Shown here: positions 9,288-17,999 of the stretch, one piece after another
How the letters are laid out: every line of letters begins with the position of its first letter
Position numbering within the stretch: position 1 is the first letter of the stretch
Assembly: GCF_009184635.1 (NCBI RefSeq)
Contig: NZ_WELI01000005.1
Span: 186,001-250,000 of the forward strand
DNA: 64,000 nucleotides
Reading direction: 5' to 3'
Origin: Rudanella paleaurantiibacter
GTDB taxonomy: Bacteria > Bacteroidota > Bacteroidia > Cytophagales > Spirosomataceae
Notes under the pieces: model-generated
What the model saw: only the letters and a program-made list of their open reading frames with translations
The model's database searches: none
Told to the model about the DNA's origin: nothing
Program-made: the position numbers and the translations under genes

Positions 9288-11395
9288 AAAGCGCTCCGTT
9301 TCTCCGGTACGCGCTGGCACTGATAGCCGGCATTCTGTGGTACAATTCTTTTTCTGACGCCCACTACTTCGCTATAGCAACCGGATTAGTGGGCGTTTTT
9401 TTGTACACGGGGGGCTGGTGGTGGCAAGCCAGGCAACGGCCCGGTTACCGGAGCATGCTACTATCGGCTGGCGCGTTGCTGCTTGTGATGGTGCTAGGTT
9501 GGCTTATTACTCAACGACATACGCCCCGCACCAACCCAGACAACCTCGTTCATCTGGCCGATACCCTCCGGGCTTACGAAGGTGTGGTTGACAATTTGCC
9601 CGAAGAACGCGCCAAAACCTACCGAGTGGAGCTGTCGGTTCGGCGTGGGCGTACCGACTCTGCAGGCTGGCACCCGTTGAGCGGCCGGGTCATTGTGTAT
9701 CTCGACAAGACAGACACCCCCTTGCCCCGCTACGGTGAGGTTTGGCTCGTTTCGGGTGCGCCCCGCCCTATTGACCCACCCCTGAATCCCGCCGAGTTTG
9801 ACTACAAAACATACCTCAGCCACAAGGGAATTTACCACCAGCAATACCTACGCCCGTATCAGAGGCAGCTTCTGAGCTACGCGCCAGCTAACCCGGTTAC
9901 AGAGTTGGCAACGCGGGTCAATCAGTTTGCCGATAGTGTGTTTACCGCCCAAATTGGCTCAAAAACAGAGTACGGCATCGTAAACGCCATGATTTTGGGG
10001 GTTCGTGATGACATTGACCCTGACCTGTACAAATCGTATGCAGCCGCCGGTGCCGTGCATGTCTTGTCGGTATCAGGCCTGCACGTAGGTATTCTGTTTG
10101 GCCTGATGGTGTACCTCCTTGGCTTCTTGCGCAAGAGCCGCCGGGCCAAACTGATTCTGGGGGTTGTGCAGCTGTTGGTATTATGGTTTTACGCGCTGGT
10201 GACCGGTATGTCGCCCGCCGTGCTCCGGTCGGCAGGTATGTTTTCGGTGCTGATTATTGCCAACGCTACCGGGCGACAGGCATACATGCCTAATGTGCTC
10301 GGAGCCTCCGCGTTTTTTATTCTTTTGTTCGATCCGTACGCCCTATTCTCGGCAGGCTTTCAGCTGTCGTACGTGGCCGTAGCGGGAATCGGCGCCTGGC
10401 AAAAGCCGGTTTACGAGCTGTTTACGATAAAAAATAGGTTCCTCGATCACCTCTGGGAACTGACCTCAGTAGCGTTGGTGGCACAGTTGGCTACTTTCCC
10501 GCTGGGGGTTTACTATTTCCACCAGTTCCCGACGTATTTTCTGCTGGCCAACCCGATTGTAATGGATCTGGTGGCTGGTTTGCTACCGTTAGCCATGTTT
10601 AGTCTGGCTGTTTGCTGGATACCCTACCTACGCGATCTGAGCAGTTGGCTCCTACAGAAAGCAACCTTCCTGCTGAATCAGAGTGTCAGCCAAACAAGTC
10701 AGTTACCCGGTGGGCTATGGGATGGGCTGTGGCTCGATCCGCTCGAACTGGCTGTGCTGTATGCGCTACTGATTGCGGGCATTTACGCCTGGCTGCACCG
10801 AAAACCTCGGTTTGGCTGGCTGGCTACCGGGTTCGCTCTTCTGCTGATGAGTCTGTTGCTGAACGACGAACTGAACCGACGCCATCAGCAACGATTAGCC
10901 GTTCACTTTTTACCCCACAAAACGGCAATCAGCCTTACCTCAGGCGGAGAGTCGATACTCCTCACCGACCTCGACGTACAAAACGACCCGCGCTCGTTCG
11001 ATTTTTATCTCAAAAACACGTTCGGTCAATGGGGGGTACGCCAGCTAAGCGTGACCCATCCGAAACCGGATAGCACGGCAGCACGAGTAACTCCAGGCTT
11101 TCACGCTACCAACGACTACGCCCTTTGGGTGTGGCAGGGCAAAACCATTTTGCTTGTCAACAGGCTGCGGGGACAGTCGTACTGGCAGTTGCCCGCTGTG
11201 GTCGATTATGCCATCATTCGCCGGAATGCCGTGCAGCAATGGTCGGACCTGGATGGTCGCGTGGTGGCTCGACAGCTCATTTTCGACGACTCGAACAAGA
11301 CGCCACTCACCGACCGCCTACTGGCCGAAGCCCGCCCCCGCAACATCCGCTGCTACTCGGTCCGGCAACAGGGAGCCTACGTTACCGAATGGTAA
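9284..11395 (+). CDS. comEC: ComEC/Rec2 family DNA-uptake channel protein
   Basis: The 703-residue membrane protein starts at ATG 9284, overlapping the GNAT stop by four bases. After two or three N-terminal helices comes a soluble OB-like (DUF4131) domain at about residues 75-190, then the competence channel domain with VLSVSGLHVGILFGL, GMSPAVLRSAGM and FDPYALFSAGFQLSYVAVAG at about 245-370 and further helices to about 530. The C-terminal part is a short soluble tail in which I see no HxHxDH motif, so the metallo-beta-lactamase domain of long ComEC is missing; this is common in Bacteroidota. Its role is single-strand DNA import across the inner membrane. Confidence 0.93.
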   Translation: MKSAPFLRYALALIAGILWYNSFSDAHYFAIATGLVGVFLYTGGWWWQARQRPGYRSMLLSAGALLLVMVLGWLITQRHTPRTNPDNLVHLADTLRAYEGVVDNLPEERAKTYRVELSVRRGRTDSAGWHPLSGRVIVYLDKTDTPLPRYGEVWLVSGAPRPIDPPLNPAEFDYKTYLSHKGIYHQQYLRPYQRQLLSYAPANPVTELATRVNQFADSVFTAQIGSKTEYGIVNAMILGVRDDIDPDLYKSYAAAGAVHVLSVSGLHVGILFGLMVYLLGFLRKSRRAKLILGVVQLLVLWFYALVTGMSPAVLRSAGMFSVLIIANATGRQAYMPNVLGASAFFILLFDPYALFSAGFQLSYVAVAGIGAWQKPVYELFTIKNRFLDHLWELTSVALVAQLATFPLGVYYFHQFPTYFLLANPIVMDLVAGLLPLAMFSLAVCWIPYLRDLSSWLLQKATFLLNQSVSQTSQLPGGLWDGLWLDPLELAVLYALLIAGIYAWLHRKPRFGWLATGFALLLMSLLLNDELNRRHQQRLAVHFLPHKTAISLTSGGESILLTDLDVQNDPRSFDFYLKNTFGQWGVRQLSVTHPKPDSTAARVTPGFHATNDYALWVWQGKTILLVNRLRGQSYWQLPAVVDYAIIRRNAVQQWSDLDGRVVARQLIFDDSNKTPLTDRLLAEARPRNIRCYSVRQQGAYVTEW

Positions 11396-11504
11396 ACCGA
11401 CCGGTTGGCCCCGACACTCATTTTTTTGGGCATTTACCCAGTTTTAGCGGTTAAGTACGAAACACCGCACGGCGCTCCGGCCCGTGCGTTTTCAACTCAA
11501 CGCT

Positions 11505-11930
11505 ATGAAACTGTTATTTTCGTTACTCTTACTGGGCTTTTTGCACGGGCCACCCGCCCATGCACAGGCCAACGCACCGGCCGATGCCCTACTCGGACGC
11601 TGGTACGTACCCTCCCGGCAGTCGACCATCGAATTTTTCAAGAAAGGCAATCGGTACTTTGCCCGAATCAGCGATCTGGGCGGTGGCTGGGAGAAAAATT
11701 ATGCGCACACCAAAGGCAAAATTCTGCTCACGAACCTACAGTTTACCGGCGACGAATGGGCCGGTGGTGAAGTGATTCACCCGGCCTCCGGCATGCGCTT
11801 CGATGCCGCTCTGACGCTCAAAAACCCGAATACCATCCGGGCTATTGCTTACAAAGGGGCTCGCTTTCTGCACCGCGAGTTCATCATGGTTCGACAAGCG
11901 CCCCCGTCTGAAAGCCTGACGGGCAAATAA
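11505..11930 (+). CDS. DUF2147 family secreted protein
   Basis: ATG 11505 begins a 141-residue product with a signal peptide (MKLLFSLLLLGFLHGPPAHA). A GTG at 11484 would add seven residues ahead of it and is less likely. The mature part has the DUF2147 pattern: LLGRWYVPSRQSTIEFFKKG, ARISDL, ILLTNLQFTGDEWAGGEVIHPASGMRFDAALTL and RFLHREFIM. These are small periplasmic beta-barrel-like proteins of unknown role. It follows comEC by 109 bases and ends at a strong bidirectional terminator. Confidence 0.85.
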   Translation: MKLLFSLLLLGFLHGPPAHAQANAPADALLGRWYVPSRQSTIEFFKKGNRYFARISDLGGGWEKNYAHTKGKILLTNLQFTGDEWAGGEVIHPASGMRFDAALTLKNPNTIRAIAYKGARFLHREFIMVRQAPPSESLTGK

Positions 11931-11950
11931 CGACTCCCCGCAATCTTTCC

Positions 11951-11988
11951 AACCGAGCACAGCGGAATCATACTCGCTGTGCTCGGTT
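11951..11988. terminator. Bidirectional terminator between convergent genes
   Basis: AACCGAGCACAGCG (11951-11964) pairs perfectly with CGCTGTGCTCGGTT (11975-11988) around a 10-base loop. It lies between the DUF2147 gene (plus) and the Rrf2 gene (minus). Confidence 0.75.
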
Positions 11989-12046
11989 GAATTTGTACCC
12001 GTTCATTCTTGAGGTTAAAAAGGCATATCAAACCCAGCAATCAGCG

Positions 12047-12496
12047 TTAATTGGGTTGGTCCTCAACATGAGCCAGATCGGAGCGGATAGTCTGTAGTTC
12101 GCGCAATGTGATGTTCTCATAGACACTCAGGTTTGCATCGCGCACCTGCAACATAATGGGCCGGATCGTGCAGGTTTCTTCATCCTCGCAGTCGTCGCAA
12201 CGCACATAAAAGTTTTTGGAAACACAGGGCGTTGGCGCAATGGGTCCGTCGATAATTCGCAAAACCTGAGCCAGATTGATCCGTTCGGGCTCCAGCCGCA
12301 ACATATAGCCACCCCCCTTTCCTTTCTGACTTTGCAACAATCCGTGATTTCGCAAGTCCAGTAAAATAGACTCCAGAAATCGTTTCGGAATACTCTCCTG
12401 TTCCGATAACCAACTGATCATCACCGGCCCACGACCATATTGCTCGGCCAGTTTTCGCAAGGCCTTGAAGGCGTATTTCGCTCTTTTTGATACCAT
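12047..12496 (-). CDS. Rrf2 family transcriptional regulator with four-cysteine C-terminus
   Basis: ATG 12496 gives 149 residues starting MVSKRAKYAFKALRKLAEQY; the frame upstream to 12547 looks non-coding. The winged helix lies at residues 1-75 (SIPKRFLESILLDLRNHGLL recognition helix, KGKGGGYMLRL wing). The sensor part has Cys91, Cys100, Cys103 and Cys109 (PCVSKNFYVRCDDCEDEETC). Iron-sulphur Rrf2 proteins such as IscR or RirA use three cysteines here; the pattern suggests a metal or redox cluster but is not canonical. It is divergent from a peroxiredoxin-like/TonB-receptor operon that it probably controls. Confidence 0.88.
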   Translation of the reverse strand: MVSKRAKYAFKALRKLAEQYGRGPVMISWLSEQESIPKRFLESILLDLRNHGLLQSQKGKGGGYMLRLEPERINLAQVLRIIDGPIAPTPCVSKNFYVRCDDCEDEETCTIRPIMLQVRDANLSVYENITLRELQTIRSDLAHVEDQPN

Positions 12497-12676
12497 CGCA
12501 CAAAAAAATTTATGGGTGAATGTTTGGAAGCAGGCGCAAAGTAACACTTAATTTGCAAAACCTACTAAATCAATAGATTATAAGTACTAAAAGTCTATCT
12601 AACACCGGGAGTATTGGTGTTAACGGATTTAGTCAGCGAAAAACAGACGAAACAGCACACGCAACTTACACCGCAT
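12497..12676. promoter_or_regulatory. Shared control region of Rrf2 regulator and redox operon
   Basis: The 180-base divergent spacer is AT-rich. On the minus strand TACTTTG (12537-12543) is a likely -7 element of the regulator gene. AATC-AATA-GATT (12568-12579) is a short inverted repeat within a symmetric AT-rich block and is the best visible candidate for an Rrf2 operator. Both assignments are by pattern only. Confidence 0.35.
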
Positions 12677-13288
12677 ATGACACTCGAACTCATAGATGAA
12701 TGGGGCGACATCAGCTCAACAACCGTTAAAGATCGTCGGCCTGTTGAACGCGTACAGCCGTTAGGTACTGGCGACAAAGCCCCTTTCTTTTCAATTGCGA
12801 ACCGGGCCGGGTACTGGACCACTCCCGTGCTACCGTCGACGCCGGCTGACCATATTCTGACGCTGCCCCACCTCCTTGAAGCGGGTCCGCTGGTCGTTGG
12901 GTTTTACTGCCCTTGCTGGGGCCGCTACGCCGGACCATTTCTCGACACGCTCATCGAACTTGCCGAAGCCGTTCATGCTCGCGGGGCACAGTTAGTCGTG
13001 TTTTCAAACGAGCATCCGCGTTACATGCCCAACAAAGCGCAGGAAGCCCCCATGACCATTGTGTTCGACGCCGATAAGTCGGTGGCGCAACAGTTTGGGG
13101 TTTACTCCGAAGCGGACCCCATCTGGGACCGTATTTCGGGCATCTCCGAAGAGGTGTATATCCCGGCTCTGTACGTCGTTGATGCAGGGCGTCGAATCCG
13201 GTACCAGTTTCTCGACGAGAATTTTGAGTCGCTCACCTATCAGGCCCAACCGGTACTTGCGGCCATTACACATACCATCGCTCTATGA
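12677..13288 (+). CDS. Peroxiredoxin-like (AhpC/TSA fold) protein
   Basis: The 203-residue product starts at ATG 12677; an upstream frame to 12614 has no good context. After about 30 residues the thioredoxin fold begins: GDKAPFFSIANRAG, then VVGFYCPCWGRYAGPFLDTL with Cys78 and Cys80 in a C-P-C arrangement at the site where peroxiredoxins have PxxxTxxC, and VVFSNEHPRY, VFDADKSVAQQFGVYSE, ALYVVDAGRRIRYQ. It is expected to be a cytoplasmic thiol oxidoreductase. It overlaps the next gene by four bases (ATGA) and heads the operon with the ACT-like protein and TonB receptor. Confidence 0.82.
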   Translation: MTLELIDEWGDISSTTVKDRRPVERVQPLGTGDKAPFFSIANRAGYWTTPVLPSTPADHILTLPHLLEAGPLVVGFYCPCWGRYAGPFLDTLIELAEAVHARGAQLVVFSNEHPRYMPNKAQEAPMTIVFDADKSVAQQFGVYSEADPIWDRISGISEEVYIPALYVVDAGRRIRYQFLDENFESLTYQAQPVLAAITHTIAL

Positions 13289-13560
13289 TTGCGAATACTT
13301 CACCGTCGCCCCGCTGGCAAACCGTGTTTCAGGTGGTCGGTTTCGACCGGGTCAGCTTCGTGAGCGATGTGATGGCAGCCCTTCCTCCCGAAGACCACTA
13401 TCACATCGCAGGGGTGTCGTTTGAAGCCGATGGTATCCGAGCCACGGGTCGACTGACGGTTCAAACCAGCAGCGAGCACGCACTGACCCAAATCGACAGT
13501 CGACTACGGGTAGTGCGGGGCCTGGTTAGTGTTAGTCAGACCACCTCCCCTATTGAATAA
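13285..13560 (+). CDS. Small ACT-like domain protein
   Basis: This 91-residue product overlaps the peroxiredoxin-like gene (ATGA). The pattern VFQVVGFDRVSFVSDVMAAL, HIAGVSFEADGIRATGRLTV, HALTQIDSRLRVVRGLVSVS fits a single beta-alpha-beta-beta-alpha-beta ACT unit. ACT units bind amino acids or other small ligands and usually sit on enzymes or regulators; here the unit stands alone. Its place between a thiol protein and a TonB receptor suggests a small regulatory or sensing partner for them. The fold call is by eye and not certain. Confidence 0.7.
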   Translation: MIANTSPSPRWQTVFQVVGFDRVSFVSDVMAALPPEDHYHIAGVSFEADGIRATGRLTVQTSSEHALTQIDSRLRVVRGLVSVSQTTSPIE

Positions 13561-13587
13561 TTAAATACAACCACTAGAGAAAAGCAC

Positions 13588-16155
13588 ATGAAATCAGGTT
13601 TAACCTCTTTATTAATTCTACTTACCCTATTGAGTGTACTCACTGTTTCTGGTCAAAATGCGCCTGTTATTAACGCGACCGTAACGGGCAAAGTTGTTGA
13701 CAGCCGCACGGGCAAGCACCTGATTGGTGCCACGGTATTGATTAAAGGCACCACCAACGGATCTGCAACAAACCAGAACGGTCAGTTTACCCTCATTACG
13801 GGTCAGAAGCCACCCTTTACGGTGGTGGTTTCGTACGTGGGGTACCAAACCCAGGAGTTGATTCTGAACGAAGATACCGGCGAGATTCAGTTAACACAGG
13901 CCGATAATCAGCTCGCCGACGTAACCATTACCTCACGCCGACGCCAGGAATCGTCGCAGGAGGTACCCATTCCGATTTCGGTGGTACGGGGCGCTTTGGT
14001 CGAAGATGCCGGGGCATTCAACGTAAACCGACTGAAAGAACTGGTCCCCTCGGTTCAACTCTACTCGTCAAACCCGCGTAATACTACCCTTAATATCCGG
14101 GGTTTGGGCTCAACCTTCGGACTGACCAACGACGGGATTGATCCGGGCGTCGGATTTTACGTTGATGGTGTGTACTATGCCCGCCCGGCCGTCACGGCAC
14201 TGGATTTTGTCGACGTTGAGCAAATTGAAGTATTGCGCGGCCCGCAGGGCACCCTGTTCGGCAAAAACACAACGGCTGGCGCGTTTAACATCACGACCCG
14301 GCCTGCCAGCTTTGTACCGGGTGCCACGTTTGAACTGAGCTATGGCAACTACAATTTTGTGCAGGCCAAAGCTTCACTGACGGGCCCATTGGGCAAAAAA
14401 CTGGCCGCTCGGGCCTCGTTTACCGGTACGCAACGGAACGGACTGCTCACCAACATTCGCACCAACCAGTCGGTCAATACCCTCAATAACCTCGGCTTTC
14501 GGGGGCAACTGCTCTACACCCCCTCCGACAATGTAAAGCTGACCCTCATTGGCGATTACACCGACCAGCAACCGAACGGCTACGCACAAGTCGTAGCGGG
14601 AGTAGTTACCACCAAACGCCCGGCCTACCGGCAGTTTAACAACATCATTGCCGATCTGGGCTATAAATTACCCAGCACCAACCCGTTCGACCGGATTATT
14701 GATCACGACACCCCCTCAAAAGCCGACAACCAGATGGGCGGTGTTTCGCTCAATGCCGATATTAAACTGGGCGGAGGTACCCTGACAGCCACCTCAGCCT
14801 GGCGGTACTGGATCTGGGGGCCACTCAACGACCGCGACTACATCGGTTTGCCCGTGTTCTCCATTTCGGCGGCCAACTCAAAGCACAATCAGTGGTCGCA
14901 GGAAATCCGGTATGCCGGTGCCCTGTCGACCCGGCTGAACGGCGTATTAGGGGTGTTTGCCCTGTATCAGGATCTGCAATCTGACCCCGTGCAAACCGAG
15001 GAGGCCGGGGCCGCCCAATGGCGATTTGCCCAAAACTCAACCAGCCCACTCTGGCGAACGCCCGGTTTGTTCGACGGGTTTGGGATTCGGACAACGAACC
15101 GACTCCGCAGCACCAGTGCGGCCGTATTTGGTCAGCTCGACTGGGCCATCAACGACCGACTCCATGTGTTGCCGGGTATTCGGTACAATTATGACAAGAA
15201 GATAGCCAACTACAAACGCGAAACCTACGGCGGCCTGCAAACCACCGACCCGGCCCTGCTCGCCCTCAAAAACGCCGTGTACACCAATCAGGCGTTCGAT
15301 ACTGATGTAGACGAGACAAACGTTTCGGGGCAGGCCACAGTCCAGTACAAAGCCAGTCAGCGGATCAATGCATTTGGTACGTACTCGATCAGCTATAAGC
15401 CGGTGGGAATCAACATTGCAGGGTTACCTACCTCGGGCGGCCGGGTTCTGCTGGAGCTTGCCCGCGTAAAGCCTGAGTTTGTAACCCACTATGAGCTGGG
15501 CCTGAAAACCCGACCAACGCCCAACTCAGTGCTGAACGTGGTGTTGCATAACTCCGACATTAAAGACTACCAGACTCAGGTACAAACCCCCGAACCGGGC
15601 GTAAACCGGGGCTACCTGGCCAATGCCGAACGGGTACGCGTTTGGGGCGTGGAGGTTGATGGAAACCTGCGTCTGGGTAATGCCCTGTCGGTGTACGGCG
15701 CTGTAGCCTACACTAATGGCAAATATGTTTCGTTTAAAAACGCTCCCGTACCGCTTGAGGAAACGGGGGGCGAAGCCGCTTTCAAGGATATTTCGGGGGG
15801 CGACCTGCCGGGCATTTCAAAATGGGCGGGCTCGCTCGGGGGTGAGGTGAGTGGCAACGGGAAATTTCTGGCGCAGGACGGCCGCTACTTCTTCGCCCTC
15901 GATAACTATTACCGGTCAGGGTTTTCATCGAGCCCCTCCCCTTCCAAATATCTGAATATTGACGGCTACGCACTGGTTAATGCGCGGGTGGGTTTCCGGG
16001 CTTCAAACGGCACGTCGGTGTTTATCTGGAGCCGTAACCTGTTGAATCAAAACTATTTCGAGCAACTCCTGCCTGCCCCCGGCAATGCCGGTCAGTACGG
16101 CGGGGTGCTGGGCGACCCACGCACATACGGCGTTACACTACGCTACTCGTTTTAA
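13588..16155 (+). CDS. TonB-dependent receptor with N-terminal carboxypeptidase-regulatory-like domain
   Basis: The 855-residue product starts at ATG 13588, 27 bases after the ACT-like gene. A signal peptide (MKSGLTSLLILLTLLSVLTV, SGQ) precedes a CarboxypepD_reg-like domain at about 30-115 (VTGKVVDSRTGKHLIGATVL). The plug follows (RRRQESSQEVPIPISVVRG, IRGLGSTFG, GFYVDGVYYARPA, VEQIEVLRGPQGTLFGKNTT), then the 22-strand barrel ending in the aromatic residue of TYGVTLRYSF. It imports a ligand across the outer membrane using TonB energy. No SusD partner is present, so a small ligand such as a siderophore is more likely than a glycan. A hairpin terminator follows. Confidence 0.93.
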   Translation: MKSGLTSLLILLTLLSVLTVSGQNAPVINATVTGKVVDSRTGKHLIGATVLIKGTTNGSATNQNGQFTLITGQKPPFTVVVSYVGYQTQELILNEDTGEIQLTQADNQLADVTITSRRRQESSQEVPIPISVVRGALVEDAGAFNVNRLKELVPSVQLYSSNPRNTTLNIRGLGSTFGLTNDGIDPGVGFYVDGVYYARPAVTALDFVDVEQIEVLRGPQGTLFGKNTTAGAFNITTRPASFVPGATFELSYGNYNFVQAKASLTGPLGKKLAARASFTGTQRNGLLTNIRTNQSVNTLNNLGFRGQLLYTPSDNVKLTLIGDYTDQQPNGYAQVVAGVVTTKRPAYRQFNNIIADLGYKLPSTNPFDRIIDHDTPSKADNQMGGVSLNADIKLGGGTLTATSAWRYWIWGPLNDRDYIGLPVFSISAANSKHNQWSQEIRYAGALSTRLNGVLGVFALYQDLQSDPVQTEEAGAAQWRFAQNSTSPLWRTPGLFDGFGIRTTNRLRSTSAAVFGQLDWAINDRLHVLPGIRYNYDKKIANYKRETYGGLQTTDPALLALKNAVYTNQAFDTDVDETNVSGQATVQYKASQRINAFGTYSISYKPVGINIAGLPTSGGRVLLELARVKPEFVTHYELGLKTRPTPNSVLNVVLHNSDIKDYQTQVQTPEPGVNRGYLANAERVRVWGVEVDGNLRLGNALSVYGAVAYTNGKYVSFKNAPVPLEETGGEAAFKDISGGDLPGISKWAGSLGGEVSGNGKFLAQDGRYFFALDNYYRSGFSSSPSPSKYLNIDGYALVNARVGFRASNGTSVFIWSRNLLNQNYFEQLLPAPGNAGQYGGVLGDPRTYGVTLRYSF

Positions 16156-16173
16156 ATTGACCTTCTGCCAATT

Positions 16174-16203
16174 CAAGCGCCGACCCTCAAAAGTCGGCGC
16201 TTG
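16174..16203 (+). terminator. Hairpin terminator after TonB receptor gene
   Basis: CAAGCGCCGAC (16174-16184) pairs perfectly with GTCGGCGCTTG (16193-16203) around an 8-base loop, followed by GGTTTGG rather than a clean T run. Confidence 0.65.
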
Positions 16204-16293
16204 GGTTTGGAGCACCCTTCATTGGTACCTTATGCAGCCCATAAACTCCGTAACTTGCAGCGGACCCAACAGCGTATCAGTGGTCTATCGGCT

Positions 16294-17046
16294 ATGCATT
16301 CTCCCAGTGAACAGGACTACATTCAGCAACTCTCTATTGACTGCGTCATTTTTGGTTATCAACAGCAACAGTTGAGCGTGCTTATTCCCAAACTTCATTT
16401 CAAAGGCGATTTTTGGGCGTTACCCAGCGGGTTTGTGTACCAAACTGAAAGTATCGACGAAGCCGCCCACCGGATTCTGGAAGGTCGAACGGGCATCCGT
16501 AACATTTATATGGAGCAGTTTCGGGTGTTTGGCAAGACCGAACGCAGCAGCCGTCAGTTTATGGACCAACTGGTACAGCTCAATGAAGAAATGGCGCTGC
16601 TGCAGGAGTTGCAGCAAAAAGAGTACGACTGGATTACCCGGCGTTTTGTTTCGATTGGCTACTACGCGCTGGTTGACATCAATCAGGTGAAACCGCAACG
16701 GCACGACATCGACGAGTCGATTGACTGGTATCCAGTTAAGCAACTGCCTCCATTAATCATGGATCATGCCGAGATTGTGCAGGAAGCTCTTTACACACTC
16801 CGCCGTGACCTCGATACCCGGCTAAATGCGTACAACCTGCTACCCGAAACCTTCACCATGAAGGAAGTTCAGCAGTTGTACGAAGCCATTTTCGATAAGC
16901 CCTTTGCCGCGAATAATTTCCCCCGCAAAATTCTGGAGCAAAACATATTGGAGCGGCTCGAGAAACGATACACCGGCGCGGCCAACAAAGCGCCTTATCT
17001 GTACCGGCTCCGAAACCATTCCCCCGCAAACGAACCGAGGCCGTAG
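16294..17046 (+). CDS. Nudix-fold transcriptional regulator (NrtR/AraR-like), catalytically degenerate
   Basis: ATG 16294 gives 250 residues. The first 150 form a Nudix domain (LSIDCVIFGYQQQQLSVLIP, FWALPSGFVYQTESIDEAA). Its Nudix box reads G-x5-E-x7-R-I-L-E-G-R-T-G-I where the consensus has REUxEExGU, so the two metal-binding glutamates are replaced by Gly and Arg. The C-terminal 80 residues form a winged helix (FTMKEVQQLYEAIFDKPFAA, NNFPRKILEQNILERL). This fusion is typical of Nudix-related regulators that sense ADP-ribose or sugars and bind DNA. No sugar genes are adjacent, so the target is unknown. Confidence 0.88.
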   Translation: MHSPSEQDYIQQLSIDCVIFGYQQQQLSVLIPKLHFKGDFWALPSGFVYQTESIDEAAHRILEGRTGIRNIYMEQFRVFGKTERSSRQFMDQLVQLNEEMALLQELQQKEYDWITRRFVSIGYYALVDINQVKPQRHDIDESIDWYPVKQLPPLIMDHAEIVQEALYTLRRDLDTRLNAYNLLPETFTMKEVQQLYEAIFDKPFAANNFPRKILEQNILERLEKRYTGAANKAPYLYRLRNHSPANEPRP

Positions 17047-17072
17047 CTGCTATCTGTGCAGTTACGGCCTCG
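17036..17072. terminator. Terminator between convergent genes
   Basis: CGAGGCCGTA (17036-17045) pairs with TACGGCCTCG (17063-17072); the hairpin overlaps the stop codon of the Nudix regulator and is followed by ACTTTGTTT. Confidence 0.6.
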
Positions 17073-17115
17073 ACTTTGTTTACAAGGCAATCTATTTTCC
17101 CAACTGCACTTACCC

Positions 17116-17391
17116 TTACCGGCTCAGCGGAGAATCCTCGGGATTGGTCATGCCGGTGGGGCTGTCAGCTCCGGTTTGGGGCCCGGCTCCCGTTTGTGGG
17201 TCGGGCGTATGCAACGACGGGGAATCATCGGCGCTATCGTCGGCCCCTTCGTTGACCATACGAGTCAGGTTTTCTGTGGCCTCGTCGCCCAGCATGGTCC
17301 GGTCGTCGGGAATCTGAAGCGGGCCACCCGTACTGGGTCCCGATGTGGTCTGACGCCCGTTCATCATGGCATCCTGATTGATGTTTTCCAT
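17116..17391 (-). CDS. Small acidic, probably disordered hypothetical protein
   Basis: The 91-residue frame from ATG 17391 encodes MENINQDAMMNGRQTTSGPS followed by a low-complexity chain rich in Asp, Gly, Pro, Thr and Ser with DPQTGAGPQTGADSPTG at the end. It has no membrane segment or cysteine. The acidic composition on the minus strand and the convergent terminator support it as a real gene; a reading on the opposite strand gives only low-quality frames. No function is recognised. Confidence 0.6.
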   Translation of the reverse strand: MENINQDAMMNGRQTTSGPSTGGPLQIPDDRTMLGDEATENLTRMVNEGADDSADDSPSLHTPDPQTGAGPQTGADSPTGMTNPEDSPLSR

Positions 17392-17475
17392 TTGTCGTTG
17401 TTGAGTAAAGTTGGCACCGCCGGGAGGGGCCTGGTTTTAGCACCTACCTCCCTTTAAAATCGTTTGCAGAAAAGC

Positions 17476-17931
17476 CTACCCCCGGCAAAATGCCTCCCAA
17501 AGCCGGTTGTACAGCACTCGGGCATAGGCGCGAATATCAGCGGGGGTTCCGTTGAGGGAAAACGGCACAAACATCCGGGCGGCATTACGAAGCGGCTCCA
17601 CCCGAATCAGCCGGGCTTCGGCAAGGCGATTAGCCGACCGCGTAGCCAATCCGGTGAGTCGTAAACCGGCTTCGGGCAACTCCACCTGGTACGATTCGGA
17701 CCCGGTAGCCGTGGCCAATTTTCCGGTAAAAGCCTGTAACTGGTATGCTTCGAACCACGACAAGGGCGGCAAACTCATACGGGCATCCTGCCGCCGGGCA
17801 GTCGCTCCTTTCGGCCGGCAAAGAAACTGAACCGATAACGGAGGCCGACCCTGACCCGGCCGGTGAAGCACCAACGTATCCAAGAGTTCGGCCGTTGTTT
17901 CCTCAGATGAAAGAAGAAGTTCGATATTCAT
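17476..17931 (-). CDS. Hypothetical protein
   Basis: The 151-residue frame from ATG 17931 is the best coding frame in this stretch. It starts MNIELLLSSEETTAELLDTL, has a basic middle (RPKGATARRQDARM) and ends VLYNRLWEAFCRG. The alternation of short hydrophobic strands (YQVELPEAGLRLTGLA, LIRVEPLRNAARMFVPFSL) suggests a beta-rich soluble domain. There is no signal peptide. It precedes the small acidic gene by 84 bases on the same strand. I do not recognise a family. Confidence 0.6.
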   Translation of the reverse strand: MNIELLLSSEETTAELLDTLVLHRPGQGRPPLSVQFLCRPKGATARRQDARMSLPPLSWFEAYQLQAFTGKLATATGSESYQVELPEAGLRLTGLATRSANRLAEARLIRVEPLRNAARMFVPFSLNGTPADIRAYARVLYNRLWEAFCRG

Positions 17932-17999
17932 ACCTGTGCGTTCGTTGTTGAGTGTACGTGTATTGAATTAACTGTCATTAATAACCTTTGTTCATAGAG

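Noticed and set aside
11045-11454. Several frames of 60-150 codons on both strands inside the 3' part of comEC
   Set aside because: They are embedded in the ComEC frame, have skewed composition and show no domain.
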